Shown: piece after piece, positions 45,035 to 54,091 of the stretch
Layout: every line of letters begins with the position of its first letter
Position numbering within the stretch: the stretch's first letter is position 1
Assembly (NCBI GenBank): GCA_902761905.1
Contig: CACWMK010000009.1
Coordinates: 1 to 64,000, forward strand
DNA: 64,000 nucleotides
Reading direction: 5' to 3'
DNA from: an uncultured Prevotellaceae bacterium
GTDB taxonomy: Bacteria > Bacteroidota > Bacteroidia > Bacteroidales > Bacteroidaceae
Made by a program: the position numbers and the translations under genes
The notes under the pieces: model-generated
What the model was told of the DNA's origin: nothing
Database searches by the model: none
Seen by the model: only the letters and a program-made list of their open reading frames with translations

Positions 45035-45043
45035 GCAAAAGTA
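45035..45043 (-). promoter_or_regulatory. -7 box of the DUF4965/GH92-GH125 operon
   Basis: TACTTTTGC on the minus strand, followed by AGCCG, stands about 40 nt before ATG 44993. The two-part operator of the PUL promoters is not present at this site. Confidence 0.65.
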
Positions 45044-45137
45044 CGTTTTTTCGCCCAATTACCAGGTTAATAATCGGTTATTTATAGCTTAAAAATGTTA
45101 AACACAATAAAAGGCATGGAAATACGTTATATAATAT

Positions 45138-46076
45138 GTGAAACATTTTATTATCGCTATAGTAGGGCTAGTAATCTCGGCCACACGAGTTTGTGCGCAA
45201 TACGATCCTTCCTTCGCTCATTATTGGGCGATGGAACCTTCTTTTAACCCTGCAGCGGTGGGTAAAGAGTCGAAGCTGAATGTGGCAGGTGCGTACTCTT
45301 TACAGTTGGCTGGGTTTGAGCATAATCCTAAGACGATGTATGTGGCTGCGGATATGCCGTTTTATGCCATAGGCTCATATCATGGAGTAGGTGTGCAGTT
45401 GCTGAATGATGAGATAGGTCTGTTCTCGCACAAGCGGCTTAGCGTACAGTATGCATATCAGAAGCGATTGCTGGGTGGCAAACTGAGCGTAGGCGTGCAG
45501 GCTGGTATGTTGGGCGAAACGTTTGATGGCAGTAAGGTTGAACTGGGTACCGATCCTGACGATCCGGCTTTTGCAAGTTCGTCGGTAAATGGAACGGGCC
45601 TGGATTTGTCGGCAGGAGTGTATTATCTGGCCCGAAACTGGTACGTTGGCCTATCGGCATTGCACCTTAATTCGCCAGTGGTAGAGATAGGCGAAACTAA
45701 CGAACTGAGTATTGATCCTACATATTATTTTACTGCAGGATACAATATTCGGCTAAATAATCCGTTTTTTAAGATACAGACATCTGTGTTGGGACGGACT
45801 GATGGAGTGGCTTGGCGAGCTGACGTGACGGGCCGACTGAAGTACGAACACGACAAAAAGGTGATGTATGCAGGACTGACATATAGCCCGACAAACTCTG
45901 TGACGGTGGTTATAGGTGGAAACTTTCATGGCATACACCTGGGCTACAGTTACGAAGTGTATACTTCGGCTATCAACGTGGGAAACGGAAGTCACGAACT
46001 ATTTGTGGGATACCAGACAGAGGTGAACCTGTATAAAAAAGGCAGGAATCTGCATAAGAGCGTAAGATTACTATAG
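45138..46076 (+). CDS. porP: PorP/SprF-family type IX secretion membrane protein
   Basis: This 312-residue outer-membrane beta-barrel (PF11751 type) begins with a signal peptide and the conserved AQYDPSFAHYWAMEPSFNPA; the ending is basic. PorP links to PorK/GldK and helps anchor the PorKLMN motor complex. The start is GTG at 45138; the ATG at 45136 is out of frame and followed by TGA, and TAA at 45132-45134 excludes any earlier start in frame. First gene of the porP-gldKLMN operon. Confidence 0.88.
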   Translation: MKHFIIAIVGLVISATRVCAQYDPSFAHYWAMEPSFNPAAVGKESKLNVAGAYSLQLAGFEHNPKTMYVAADMPFYAIGSYHGVGVQLLNDEIGLFSHKRLSVQYAYQKRLLGGKLSVGVQAGMLGETFDGSKVELGTDPDDPAFASSSVNGTGLDLSAGVYYLARNWYVGLSALHLNSPVVEIGETNELSIDPTYYFTAGYNIRLNNPFFKIQTSVLGRTDGVAWRADVTGRLKYEHDKKVMYAGLTYSPTNSVTVVIGGNFHGIHLGYSYEVYTSAINVGNGSHELFVGYQTEVNLYKKGRNLHKSVRLL

Positions 46077-46092
46077 TAAATAAGGTATATAT

Positions 46093-47529
46093 ATGAAGAA
46101 ACTTATAGGACTATGCGCCGTGGCTGTAATACTGCTAAGCAGTTGTTTTGGCAGTAAGATGATGACATCCAGTGGCGGCGAGGTGACAGGAACAGGAGGA
46201 AAGGCATTCACAGAGCCTACTCCATACGGAATGGTACTCGTGAAGCGAGGACACCTGAAGATGGGTATAGAAAAGCAGGACTCGCTGTGGGGAAAGAAGA
46301 CTCCCCTCAGGGATATCTCTGTGGATGGGTTCTGGATGGACGAGACTGAGGTGACAAACTCTAAGTATCGTCAGTTTGTGAATTATGTGCGTGACTCTAT
46401 TCTGCGCGAGCGCCTGTCGGAGATAGACGAGACTTACAAGACTGTGAAGACTGATAAGGAAGGTAACGAAATTGCAACAGTGCTGAACTGGAAGAAGGCT
46501 CTGCCGCGCCGACCAAGTGAGGATGAGCAGGAGATAATGAATAGCTTGTATGTAACAAATCCTGTAACTGGTGAAAAGATGCTGGACTATCGCCAGCTGA
46601 ACTACCGTTACGAGGTGTACGACTATACGGCTGCGGCTTTGCGCCGTAATCGCTTGAATCCACAGGAGCGCAATCTGAATACCGATATTACCATCAATCC
46701 TGAGGAACAGGTGATGATATCAAAGGATACTGCCTATGTTGACGACGAGGGACGTATTGTTCGCGAGAGCATCAACCGTCCATTGTCAGGACCTTGGGAC
46801 TTTCTGAATACTTATATCGTGAATATATTCCCTGATACAACCTGTTGGGTAAACGATTTTCCCAATGCTGACAACGAGATGTATCTGAGATACTATTTCT
46901 CTAACCCAGCCTACAATGACTACCCTGTGGTGGGCGTGACATGGGAGCAGGCCAATGCTTATTGCGCTTGGCGTACTGAATATCTGCTTAAGGGACTTGG
47001 TCCTGCTGCCAGATATGTGCAGCGCTATCGCCTACCGACTGAGGCAGAGTGGGAGTATGCTGCCCGTGGCAAGGATCAGAACGAGTTCCCTTGGGACAAC
47101 GAGGCTGTGGCTAGCGGAAAAGGATGTTTCTACGCTAACTTTAAACCTGACAATGGTAACTATACCAAGGATGGCAACCTGATTACCAGTCGCGTGGGTA
47201 TATATTCGGCCAATTCGAATGGTCTCTACGATATGGCAGGAAATGTGGCTGAGTGGACCAGCACCATTTATACCGAGGCAGGTGTAGAGGCGATGAATGA
47301 TATCAATCCACAACTAAAGTATAATGCTGCTCAAGAGGATCCTTACAGACTGAAGCGTAAAAGCGTGAGAGGTGGTTCGTGGAAGGATCCAGAGTCATAC
47401 ATCCGCTCTGCATGGCGAAGTGCTGAGTATCAGAACCAGCCTCGTTCGTATATCGGATTCCGTTGTGTGCGTAGTCTTGCCAATTCTACAAGCGAGCGAG
47501 CAAAGACTACAAAGGGAAAGAAAAAGTAA
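46093..47529 (+). CDS. gldK: GldK/PorK-type type IX secretion lipoprotein
   Basis: This 478-residue lipoprotein has a lipobox LSSC (Cys at 17) and a formylglycine-generating-enzyme-like (SUMF1) fold: FWMDETEVTNSKYRQFVNYV, GVTWEQANAYCAWRTEYL, YRLPTEAEWEYAARG and YIGFRCVRS. GldK forms the periplasmic ring of the secretion motor with GldN and lacks FGE activity. The gap after porP is 16 bp. Confidence 0.93.
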   Translation: MKKLIGLCAVAVILLSSCFGSKMMTSSGGEVTGTGGKAFTEPTPYGMVLVKRGHLKMGIEKQDSLWGKKTPLRDISVDGFWMDETEVTNSKYRQFVNYVRDSILRERLSEIDETYKTVKTDKEGNEIATVLNWKKALPRRPSEDEQEIMNSLYVTNPVTGEKMLDYRQLNYRYEVYDYTAAALRRNRLNPQERNLNTDITINPEEQVMISKDTAYVDDEGRIVRESINRPLSGPWDFLNTYIVNIFPDTTCWVNDFPNADNEMYLRYYFSNPAYNDYPVVGVTWEQANAYCAWRTEYLLKGLGPAARYVQRYRLPTEAEWEYAARGKDQNEFPWDNEAVASGKGCFYANFKPDNGNYTKDGNLITSRVGIYSANSNGLYDMAGNVAEWTSTIYTEAGVEAMNDINPQLKYNAAQEDPYRLKRKSVRGGSWKDPESYIRSAWRSAEYQNQPRSYIGFRCVRSLANSTSERAKTTKGKKK

Positions 47530-47550
47530 AGAAGTAAAATCTGAGAAGTT

Positions 47551-48354
47551 ATGACTATATACAGTAAATACAATATCGTATACCGCTTACAGAAGTGGAT
47601 GGATAGTGTTCCTGGACAGACGTTCCTGAACTACGCCTATAGCTGGGGTGCATCAATCGTTATCCTTGGTACACTGTTTAAACTTACCCATCTGAGTGGA
47701 GCTGATTTCTTTCTGTTCCTGGGTATGGGAACTGAGGTGTTTGTGTTCTTCATTTCTGCCTTCGACCGTCCATTCGATAAGACTACCGATGGTATGGAAC
47801 TTGATACCCATGTTAAGGCAGGTGAGGATGCTGCTGTAGAGAGCAAGGGTGGTAGCGCTACTGTGGTTGGTGGCAATGGCGGCACCATCATTATCAATGG
47901 TAGTGGTGGTACTTATAATGGTCAGTCTGAAGTTGCACAGCCCGCAGCCGTCGTATCGACTCCATCCGTAGCATCGGCTCCTGCTGCATCAGTTCAGCCT
48001 GTTGTGCCTGGTCAACCTTCTGTATCTGCCCCAATAGCTGCATCAGCAAATCCTGAACTTGAGGCTGCTACATCAAGCTATGTAGAGGAGTTGAAACATC
48101 TGACAGAGACTCTCTCGATGGTTTCCGCCCAGAATGAGAAGTTGGCACATGACTCGGAAGAGATGGAGAACCTGAACCGTACTCTTACAGGTATTTGTAA
48201 GGTATACGAGATGCAGCTTAAGAGTGCCAGCTCGCAGATTGGTACTATCGACGATATCAACGAGCAGACCAGGAAGATGGCTGAGCAGATAGCCGAACTG
48301 AATAAGATTTATGCCCGTATGATCGAGGCAATGACAGCTAAGATGAACGTATAA
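47551..48354 (+). CDS. gldL: GldL/PorL inner-membrane motor protein
   Basis: This 267-residue protein has two N-terminal membrane helices (AYSWGASIVILGTLFKLTH and FFLFLGMGTEVFVFFISAF), an Ala/Pro/Ser/Val-rich linker (about 130-170) and a C-terminal coiled coil. GldL and GldM form the proton-driven motor that powers type IX export. The linker is longer and more repetitive than in many homologues. Confidence 0.92.
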   Translation: MTIYSKYNIVYRLQKWMDSVPGQTFLNYAYSWGASIVILGTLFKLTHLSGADFFLFLGMGTEVFVFFISAFDRPFDKTTDGMELDTHVKAGEDAAVESKGGSATVVGGNGGTIIINGSGGTYNGQSEVAQPAAVVSTPSVASAPAASVQPVVPGQPSVSAPIAASANPELEAATSSYVEELKHLTETLSMVSAQNEKLAHDSEEMENLNRTLTGICKVYEMQLKSASSQIGTIDDINEQTRKMAEQIAELNKIYARMIEAMTAKMNV

Positions 48355-48359
48355 CGACT

Positions 48360-49919
48360 ATGGCAATAAAGAAAAGACCCGTTTCTCCACGCCAGAGGAT
48401 GATCAATCTGATGTACGTCGTCTTGATGGCTATGTTGGCACTTAACGTATCTAATGAAGTGCTCAACGGCTTTTCGATTGTGGAGGAAAGTCTGAACCGC
48501 ACTACTAGCAACTCATCGAAGGAGAACCTGGCGATATACGAGACCTTCGAACTGCAGATGAAGGCAAATCCTCAGAAGACTAAGGAGTGGTATGACAAAG
48601 CTCAGGAGGTTCGACGCATGAGCGACTCGCTATACAACTTTGCTGCAAGTCTGAAACAAGCGATAGTGGTAGAGGCTGATGGCGAAGATGGTGATGTTAC
48701 AAACATTCGCAATAAGGAGGACCAGGAGCCTGCCAACTACGTGATGCTGTCGCCAACGAATGGCCAGGGACAGAAACTATATGATGCTATCAATACCTTC
48801 CGTAATCGTATGCTCACAATGGTGACAGACGAGAAGCAGAAGAAGATTATAGCCAGCAACCTAACTACCGAGGTGCCTAAGCGCGCTATGGGAAAGAACT
48901 GGCAGGAGTATATGTTTGAATCGATGCCCGCAGCAGCTGCAGTGACATTGCTGTCGAAACTGCAGAGCGATGTGCGCTATGCCGAGGGTGAAGTGCTGCA
49001 CAGACTGGTACAGAATATCGATGTGAAGGATATTCGCGTGAACCTGTTAGACGCATTTGTTATCCCAAATTCAAAGACTATAGTGCGTGGCGACCGTTTC
49101 TCTGCCCGTATCGTTATGGCCGCTGTCGACACTACTCAGGTGCCTGATATCTTTATTGGTGGACAGAAGGTTAACTTGCAGAATGGTCTCTACGAAACCG
49201 TTTGTGGTAAGACTGGCGATTTTACGCTGAAAGGATACATGGAAATGGTGAATGGTAATGGCGATCGTATACGTCGTGAGTTTGCACAGGACTATACAGT
49301 AGTTGAGCCAAGTGCCACCGTATCGGCCGATCTTATGAATATGCTCTATGCAGGATATTCCAATCCTATCAGTATAAGTGTGCCTGGAGTGCCTCTCAAC
49401 AAGATTCAGGCTTCGATGACTAATGGTACACTGCAGCCGGTAGGCCCAGGCAAGTACATAGCCAAACCATCTAAGATAGGTCAGAATGCTGTAATTACTG
49501 TGACATCTACCAATACTGGCCGTCCCCAGCAGATGGGACAGTACACATTCCGTGTACGCAAATTGCCCGATCCTACACCTTATATAACTATGACTGACGA
49601 GCATGGCAATCCTACGCGATATAAAGGTGGCGATCTGCCCAAGACACAGCTTGTGGCAGTAGATAAACTGGGTGCAGCTATCGATGATGGTATACTGGAT
49701 GTCGCCTTCCGTGTGCAGAGTTTCGAAACGGTATTCCACGACAATATGGGTAATGCTGTGCCTATGGCATCGGATGGCGCCCAGTTCTCTGGTCGTCAGA
49801 AGGATACGTTCCGCAAACTCCCTCGCAATCGTCGATTCTATATTTCGAGAGTAACTGTGGTTGGTCCTGATGGACTTACGCGAACACTTAATGGTTCGAT
49901 GGAAATAAAAGTAAAATAA
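48360..49919 (+). CDS. gldM: GldM/PorM inner-membrane motor protein
   Basis: This 519-residue protein has one N-terminal membrane helix (MINLMYVVLMAMLALNVSNE) and a long periplasmic shaft of repeated domains (GldM N-terminal helical domain, then beta domains with PGVPLNKIQASMTNG and YTFRVRKLPDPTPYI). It connects the motor to the GldK-GldN ring. It starts 6 bp after gldL. Confidence 0.94.
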   Translation: MAIKKRPVSPRQRMINLMYVVLMAMLALNVSNEVLNGFSIVEESLNRTTSNSSKENLAIYETFELQMKANPQKTKEWYDKAQEVRRMSDSLYNFAASLKQAIVVEADGEDGDVTNIRNKEDQEPANYVMLSPTNGQGQKLYDAINTFRNRMLTMVTDEKQKKIIASNLTTEVPKRAMGKNWQEYMFESMPAAAAVTLLSKLQSDVRYAEGEVLHRLVQNIDVKDIRVNLLDAFVIPNSKTIVRGDRFSARIVMAAVDTTQVPDIFIGGQKVNLQNGLYETVCGKTGDFTLKGYMEMVNGNGDRIRREFAQDYTVVEPSATVSADLMNMLYAGYSNPISISVPGVPLNKIQASMTNGTLQPVGPGKYIAKPSKIGQNAVITVTSTNTGRPQQMGQYTFRVRKLPDPTPYITMTDEHGNPTRYKGGDLPKTQLVAVDKLGAAIDDGILDVAFRVQSFETVFHDNMGNAVPMASDGAQFSGRQKDTFRKLPRNRRFYISRVTVVGPDGLTRTLNGSMEIKVK

Positions 49920-49935
49920 ATAAGGTATAAGAGAT

Positions 49936-51024
49936 ATGAAAAGAGTATTGTTCTTTTTAACCCTGATGCTGATGGCAGGAGCAGCTGTCGCCCAACCACC
50001 ACAGCGACGTGCTGAACAAAAGGAAAAGCAGGCTAGCCAGCAGAAAAATGCATCTTCGGCCATGTCGATGCGTGCCCAGATATCATTCCCTACAGCTGTT
50101 GAGATGCCTGAGGAGGTGGTATGGCGTCGTGATATCTATCGCGAGATTTCGCTCGACGAAGATGCTAATGGTGGACTCTATTATCCAGTAGAACCACAGG
50201 GGAAACAGCTCAATCTGTTTACATATATACTGAAACTGGCTCTGAATGGCTATATCCCCATCTACGAGTACCCAACCGATGGTAGCGATGTGTTTACCGA
50301 TGAAGCTAAGATCGATATGAAGACCTGGCTGCACGAGTATCGCATTCCATACGAAGAGCAGAATGGACGTATCAAGGTGGAGAATAGTAATATCCCATCT
50401 GCCGAAGTAAAGAAGTACTATCTCAAGGAGAGTGCGTATTACGATCAGGCTAATTCTTCGTTCCATATCAAGGTGCTGGCTCTGTGCCCTATAGCCGTTG
50501 AGGAGGAGAGTGAGTTTTCTATGAGTAGTGATGATAACGACGAAAAGTCTGTAACACAGTATCCGCTGTTCTGGGTTAAGTATAGCGATCTGGAACCATT
50601 CCTTAATCGTCAGACTGTAATGGTCAGCAATATGAATAATGCTGCACAGGTGTCGATGGACGATTTCTTTACGCTCAATATGTATCGTGGTAAGATATAT
50701 AAGACCAACAATGCGCAGGGTAAAACTTTGTCGCAGTTGTGCAAGGGCGATAAGACCAAGATGACTGCCGAGCAGCAGCGTATTGAGGCCGAGCTCGAAG
50801 CATTTAAGAAGACTATCTTTGGCGATCCTGCCAAGCGTGATTCTCTTGACAGTATTGCAGCCGTTAAGGATACTAAGACGGGTAAGAAAGTTAAGGCAGC
50901 AAAGAATAAACCTGCTTCAAATAAGGGTGTCAAGGTGGCTAAACAGAAGTCGCAGAAGTCAGAGAAAGCAAGTAGCAGTAGCAATAGTGCAGCTAGAGTC
51001 TCAGTACGTCGTCAGAGACACTAA
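49936..51024 (+). CDS. gldN: GldN/PorN secretion ring protein
   Basis: This 362-residue periplasmic protein matches GldN: WRRDIYREISLDEDANGGLY, NLFTYILKLALNGYIPIYEY and PLFWVKYSDLEPFLNRQTV. The last ~65 residues are a lysine-, serine- and alanine-rich basic tail (from about KAAKNKPASNKGVKVAKQKS) not usual for the family core. Last gene of the operon. Confidence 0.92.
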   Translation: MKRVLFFLTLMLMAGAAVAQPPQRRAEQKEKQASQQKNASSAMSMRAQISFPTAVEMPEEVVWRRDIYREISLDEDANGGLYYPVEPQGKQLNLFTYILKLALNGYIPIYEYPTDGSDVFTDEAKIDMKTWLHEYRIPYEEQNGRIKVENSNIPSAEVKKYYLKESAYYDQANSSFHIKVLALCPIAVEEESEFSMSSDDNDEKSVTQYPLFWVKYSDLEPFLNRQTVMVSNMNNAAQVSMDDFFTLNMYRGKIYKTNNAQGKTLSQLCKGDKTKMTAEQQRIEAELEAFKKTIFGDPAKRDSLDSIAAVKDTKTGKKVKAAKNKPASNKGVKVAKQKSQKSEKASSSSNSAARVSVRRQRH

Positions 51025-51090
51025 ATAGGTAAAACAGAGGAAAAAATCGAAAAAAATCTGATAAAAACTTCTCTATTCCAACTTTTTTCG

Positions 51091-51098
51091 TATCTTTG
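51091..51098 (+). promoter_or_regulatory. -7 box of the outer-membrane barrel gene
   Basis: TATCTTTG followed by CAGCC, about 40 nt before ATG 51139, a close match to the consensus. Confidence 0.7.
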
Positions 51099-51138
51099 CA
51101 GCCGTAGTAAGATTCATTAACATTTAAATTTATAGGTT

Positions 51139-51756
51139 ATGAAGAAATTTTTTACTTTGGTAGTGCTGCTTGCAACCATGACTGTTGCAGCTCAGGCACA
51201 GGTGAAGTTTGGTGTTAAGGGTGGTCTTAACATAACGAATATGAAACTCAGCGAGGATGTTATTTCTCCCTCTAATCAGGCAGGCTTCTTTATTGGTCCT
51301 ACTGTAAAGTTTACTCTGCCTGTCGTAGGTCTCGGTATCGATGCTGCAGCTCTCTATGATCAGCGTTCTGCTGAGGTGGGCGAAGAGAAGATCAAACAGC
51401 AGTCTATTCAGGTTCCAGTAAATTTGAGATTTGGCTTCGGCTTGGGCTCTACTGCCAGCATCTTTATTTTTGCCGGTCCTCAGTTCGGCTTTAATGTAGG
51501 CGACAAGACCTTCTCTTCTGTAGATAATGCAACTAAGGAGGTTTCTGCTTGGACATTGAAGAGTTCTAATCTGAGCGCCAACGTTGGTCTTGGTTTGATG
51601 TTGCTCAACCATCTTCAGATTTCTGCCAACTACAATGCAGCTATCGGAAAGACTGGTGACTTTGGCGTAGAAGACGTAGTAGGTACAGTTGGAAACGTCG
51701 TTACTGGCGATACCAAGGCTAACTCTTGGCAGATTGCTCTGGCATACTACTTCTAA
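51139..51756 (+). CDS. Small outer-membrane beta-barrel protein
   Basis: This 205-residue protein has a signal peptide (to AQA) and an 8-strand barrel of the OMP_b-brl_2 type, starting VKFGVKGGLNITNMKLS and ending with the C-terminal aromatic WQIALAYYF. The family is abundant in Bacteroidota and sometimes annotated as PorT-like; a direct role in type IX secretion cannot be claimed from sequence. Own promoter and terminator. Confidence 0.82.
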   Translation: MKKFFTLVVLLATMTVAAQAQVKFGVKGGLNITNMKLSEDVISPSNQAGFFIGPTVKFTLPVVGLGIDAAALYDQRSAEVGEEKIKQQSIQVPVNLRFGFGLGSTASIFIFAGPQFGFNVGDKTFSSVDNATKEVSAWTLKSSNLSANVGLGLMLLNHLQISANYNAAIGKTGDFGVEDVVGTVGNVVTGDTKANSWQIALAYYF

Positions 51757-51786
51757 GATACAGAGTAAAGATAATCGAAAAAATAG

Positions 51787-51815
51787 GCCGAATGTTTGGA
51801 GCATTCGGCTTTTTT
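51787..51815 (+). terminator. Intrinsic terminator after the barrel gene
   Basis: GCCGAATG (51787-51794) pairs with CATTCGGC (51802-51809) around a 7-nt loop, followed at once by six T's. Confidence 0.9.
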
Positions 51816-51818
51816 GTG

Positions 51819-51826
51819 TACTTTTG
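51819..51826 (+). promoter_or_regulatory. -7 box of priA, close to the start codon
   Basis: TACTTTTG ends 7 nt before ATG 51834. Transcription would begin at or almost at the start codon, so the message is likely leaderless. It begins directly after the T-run of the previous terminator. Confidence 0.55.
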
Positions 51827-51833
51827 TCGGCTG

Positions 51834-54089
51834 ATGAGATACGCTGACATCATACTGCCTGTTCCCCTTGAGGGATTTTTTACATACTCTGTGCCTGATG
51901 GTATGGAGTTAAAGGTAGGTGTGCGCGTGCTGGTGACCTTTGGGCGTAGTAAGACGTATCTTGGCATTGTGGCTCGTCTGCATGATAATAAGCCTCTGGG
52001 CTATCAGGTTAAGCCTATCAGTCAGGTGATGGATACAGAACCTGTCATTACTGACAGCCAACTGAAGCTTTGGCAATGGATTGCCGATTATTATATGTCA
52101 CCGATTGGTGAGGTGTATAAGGCTGCGCTACCATCGGGCCTGAAAGCTGAAGATGGTTATCGACCAAGAACAGAACTGTATATTCAACTCTCACCAAAGT
52201 TTCGTAGTGAGCGGGCGTTGCATGTGGCAATGGATATGCTGCAGAGAGCACCTAAGCAGTTGAAGGCTTTTCTTGACTATCTCGAACTTTCTGAATGGGA
52301 TCAGTTAGGGCAGGCGGATACCCAGTTTGAGATAACCCGTGATGAACTGTTGAATCAGGGCCATACACTGCAATCAGTAAATGCTCTAGTGCAACGTGGA
52401 TTGTTGGAGACTTATGAAAAGGAGGTGGGACGACTTAACTTTGGTGGCGATCCGCATCCTGAGAATATCAAACCACTAAGCACAGCACAGCAAGAGGCAT
52501 TCAATCAGATACAGTTCTCGTTCTTGAAGAAGAATGTTACTCTGCTGCATGGTGTCACTTCGAGTGGTAAGACCGAGATTTATATCCACATGATTCAGCA
52601 GGCTCTGGATAAGCATCAGCAGGTTCTTTATCTCTTGCCTGAGATAGCCCTTACCGTTCAGATGATGCAGAGACTACAACGGGTTTTTGGCAATCGTCTG
52701 GGTATATATCATAGTAAATATTCTGATGCTGAGCGTGTGGAGATATGGCAGAAGCAGTTGTCAAAGCATCCTTACGATGTGATACTTGGAGCGCGTAGTT
52801 CTGTATTGCTACCATTCCAGAATCTTGGATTGGTCATTATCGATGAGGAGCATGTTACCTCGTATAAACAGCAGGATCCAGCCCCACGTTATCATGCTCG
52901 CTCTGCTGCTATCATGTTGGCTCAGATGTATGGTGCTAAGACGCTACTTGGTACAGCAACTCCATCAGTCGAGACATATCATAACGCCAAGACAGGTAAA
53001 TACGGATTGGTGGAGTTGTTCCAGAGATATAAAGGTATAGAGTTGCCTAATATTCAGGTGGTTGATATCAAGGATCTGCAGCATCGCAAGATGATGAACG
53101 GACCATTCTCGCCACTATTGCTAGCCAAGACTCGCGAGGCTTTAGAACGTGGTGAGCAGGTGATATTATTCCAGAATCGACGTGGATATGCACCTATGAT
53201 AGAGTGCAAACAGTGTGGTTGGGTGCCTCATTGTCAGCATTGCGATGTGTCACTCACCCTGCATCGCAATATGAACCAACTAACGTGCCATTATTGTGGA
53301 TATACTTATCAGGTGCCAACAGAGTGTCCTGCTTGCGGATGTCACGACCTTCAGACGCGTGGCTATGGCACTGAGAAGGTTGAAGACCAATTGCGTGATA
53401 TCTTCCCCGATGCACGTATCGCACGAATGGACCTTGATACCACTCGTACGCGAAATGCTTACGAACGTATCATCAGCGACTTCTCTACAGGCAAGACCAA
53501 CCTTCTGATAGGTACCCAGATGATATCAAAGGGATTGGATTTCGACAAGGTCTCTGTTGTGGGTATTCTCAATGCTGATAATCTGTTGAACTATCCTGAT
53601 TTTCGTGCTTACGAGCAAGCTTATATGATGATGGCACAGGTGAGTGGACGTGCTGGACGTAAAGGTAAACAGGGATTGGTGATTCTGCAGACAAAGTCGC
53701 CAACAAATCCGGTAATCCAGCAGGTTGTACATAACGACTATGCAGGATTGTATCAATCGTTGATAGCAGAGCGACAGCAGTTCCATTATCCGCCGTATTA
53801 TCGTTTGGTTTACGTATATCTTAAGCATCGCTCTGATGCAGTAGTAGAAACTGCTAGCATCGAGATGGGTAGTCGCTTGCGCCAGTGGTTCTCTTCTAGA
53901 GTGCTAGGTCCTGACAAACCTGCTGTGGCAAAGGTAAAATCGCTGTCTATTCGCAAACTTGTGCTGAAACTAGAACTTGGCATCAACATGGCCGATGTAC
54001 GCAAATATTTAGCGCTTGCCCAGCAGCAGATGCTACAAGACAAGCGCTATTCATCGCTCCAGATCTACTTCGATGTAGATCCTCTATAA
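51834..54089 (+). CDS. priA: Primosomal protein N' (replication restart helicase PriA)
   Basis: This 751-residue superfamily-2 helicase reloads the replicative helicase at stalled forks. Seen are the N-terminal DNA-binding domain (YADIILPVPLEGFFTYSVPD), Walker A GVTSSGKTEIY, DEEH box, the zinc-binding cysteine clusters (CKQCGWVPHCQHC, CHYCGYTYQVPTECPACGC) and helicase motif VSGRAGRKGKQG. ATG 51834 gives the conserved family start; the long upstream in-frame extension runs through the barrel-gene terminator and is not real. Confidence 0.95.
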   Translation: MRYADIILPVPLEGFFTYSVPDGMELKVGVRVLVTFGRSKTYLGIVARLHDNKPLGYQVKPISQVMDTEPVITDSQLKLWQWIADYYMSPIGEVYKAALPSGLKAEDGYRPRTELYIQLSPKFRSERALHVAMDMLQRAPKQLKAFLDYLELSEWDQLGQADTQFEITRDELLNQGHTLQSVNALVQRGLLETYEKEVGRLNFGGDPHPENIKPLSTAQQEAFNQIQFSFLKKNVTLLHGVTSSGKTEIYIHMIQQALDKHQQVLYLLPEIALTVQMMQRLQRVFGNRLGIYHSKYSDAERVEIWQKQLSKHPYDVILGARSSVLLPFQNLGLVIIDEEHVTSYKQQDPAPRYHARSAAIMLAQMYGAKTLLGTATPSVETYHNAKTGKYGLVELFQRYKGIELPNIQVVDIKDLQHRKMMNGPFSPLLLAKTREALERGEQVILFQNRRGYAPMIECKQCGWVPHCQHCDVSLTLHRNMNQLTCHYCGYTYQVPTECPACGCHDLQTRGYGTEKVEDQLRDIFPDARIARMDLDTTRTRNAYERIISDFSTGKTNLLIGTQMISKGLDFDKVSVVGILNADNLLNYPDFRAYEQAYMMMAQVSGRAGRKGKQGLVILQTKSPTNPVIQQVVHNDYAGLYQSLIAERQQFHYPPYYRLVYVYLKHRSDAVVETASIEMGSRLRQWFSSRVLGPDKPAVAKVKSLSIRKLVLKLELGINMADVRKYLALAQQQMLQDKRYSSLQIYFDVDPL

Positions 54090-54091
54090 TC

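Noticed and set aside
49071..50063. 330-codon minus-strand frame across gldM and gldN
   Set aside because: It is opposite two well-supported genes and spans their junction; no domain recognised.
51130..51804. 224-codon minus-strand frame opposite the barrel protein
   Set aside because: It reads through the barrel gene's terminator on the opposite strand and lacks any recognisable domain.
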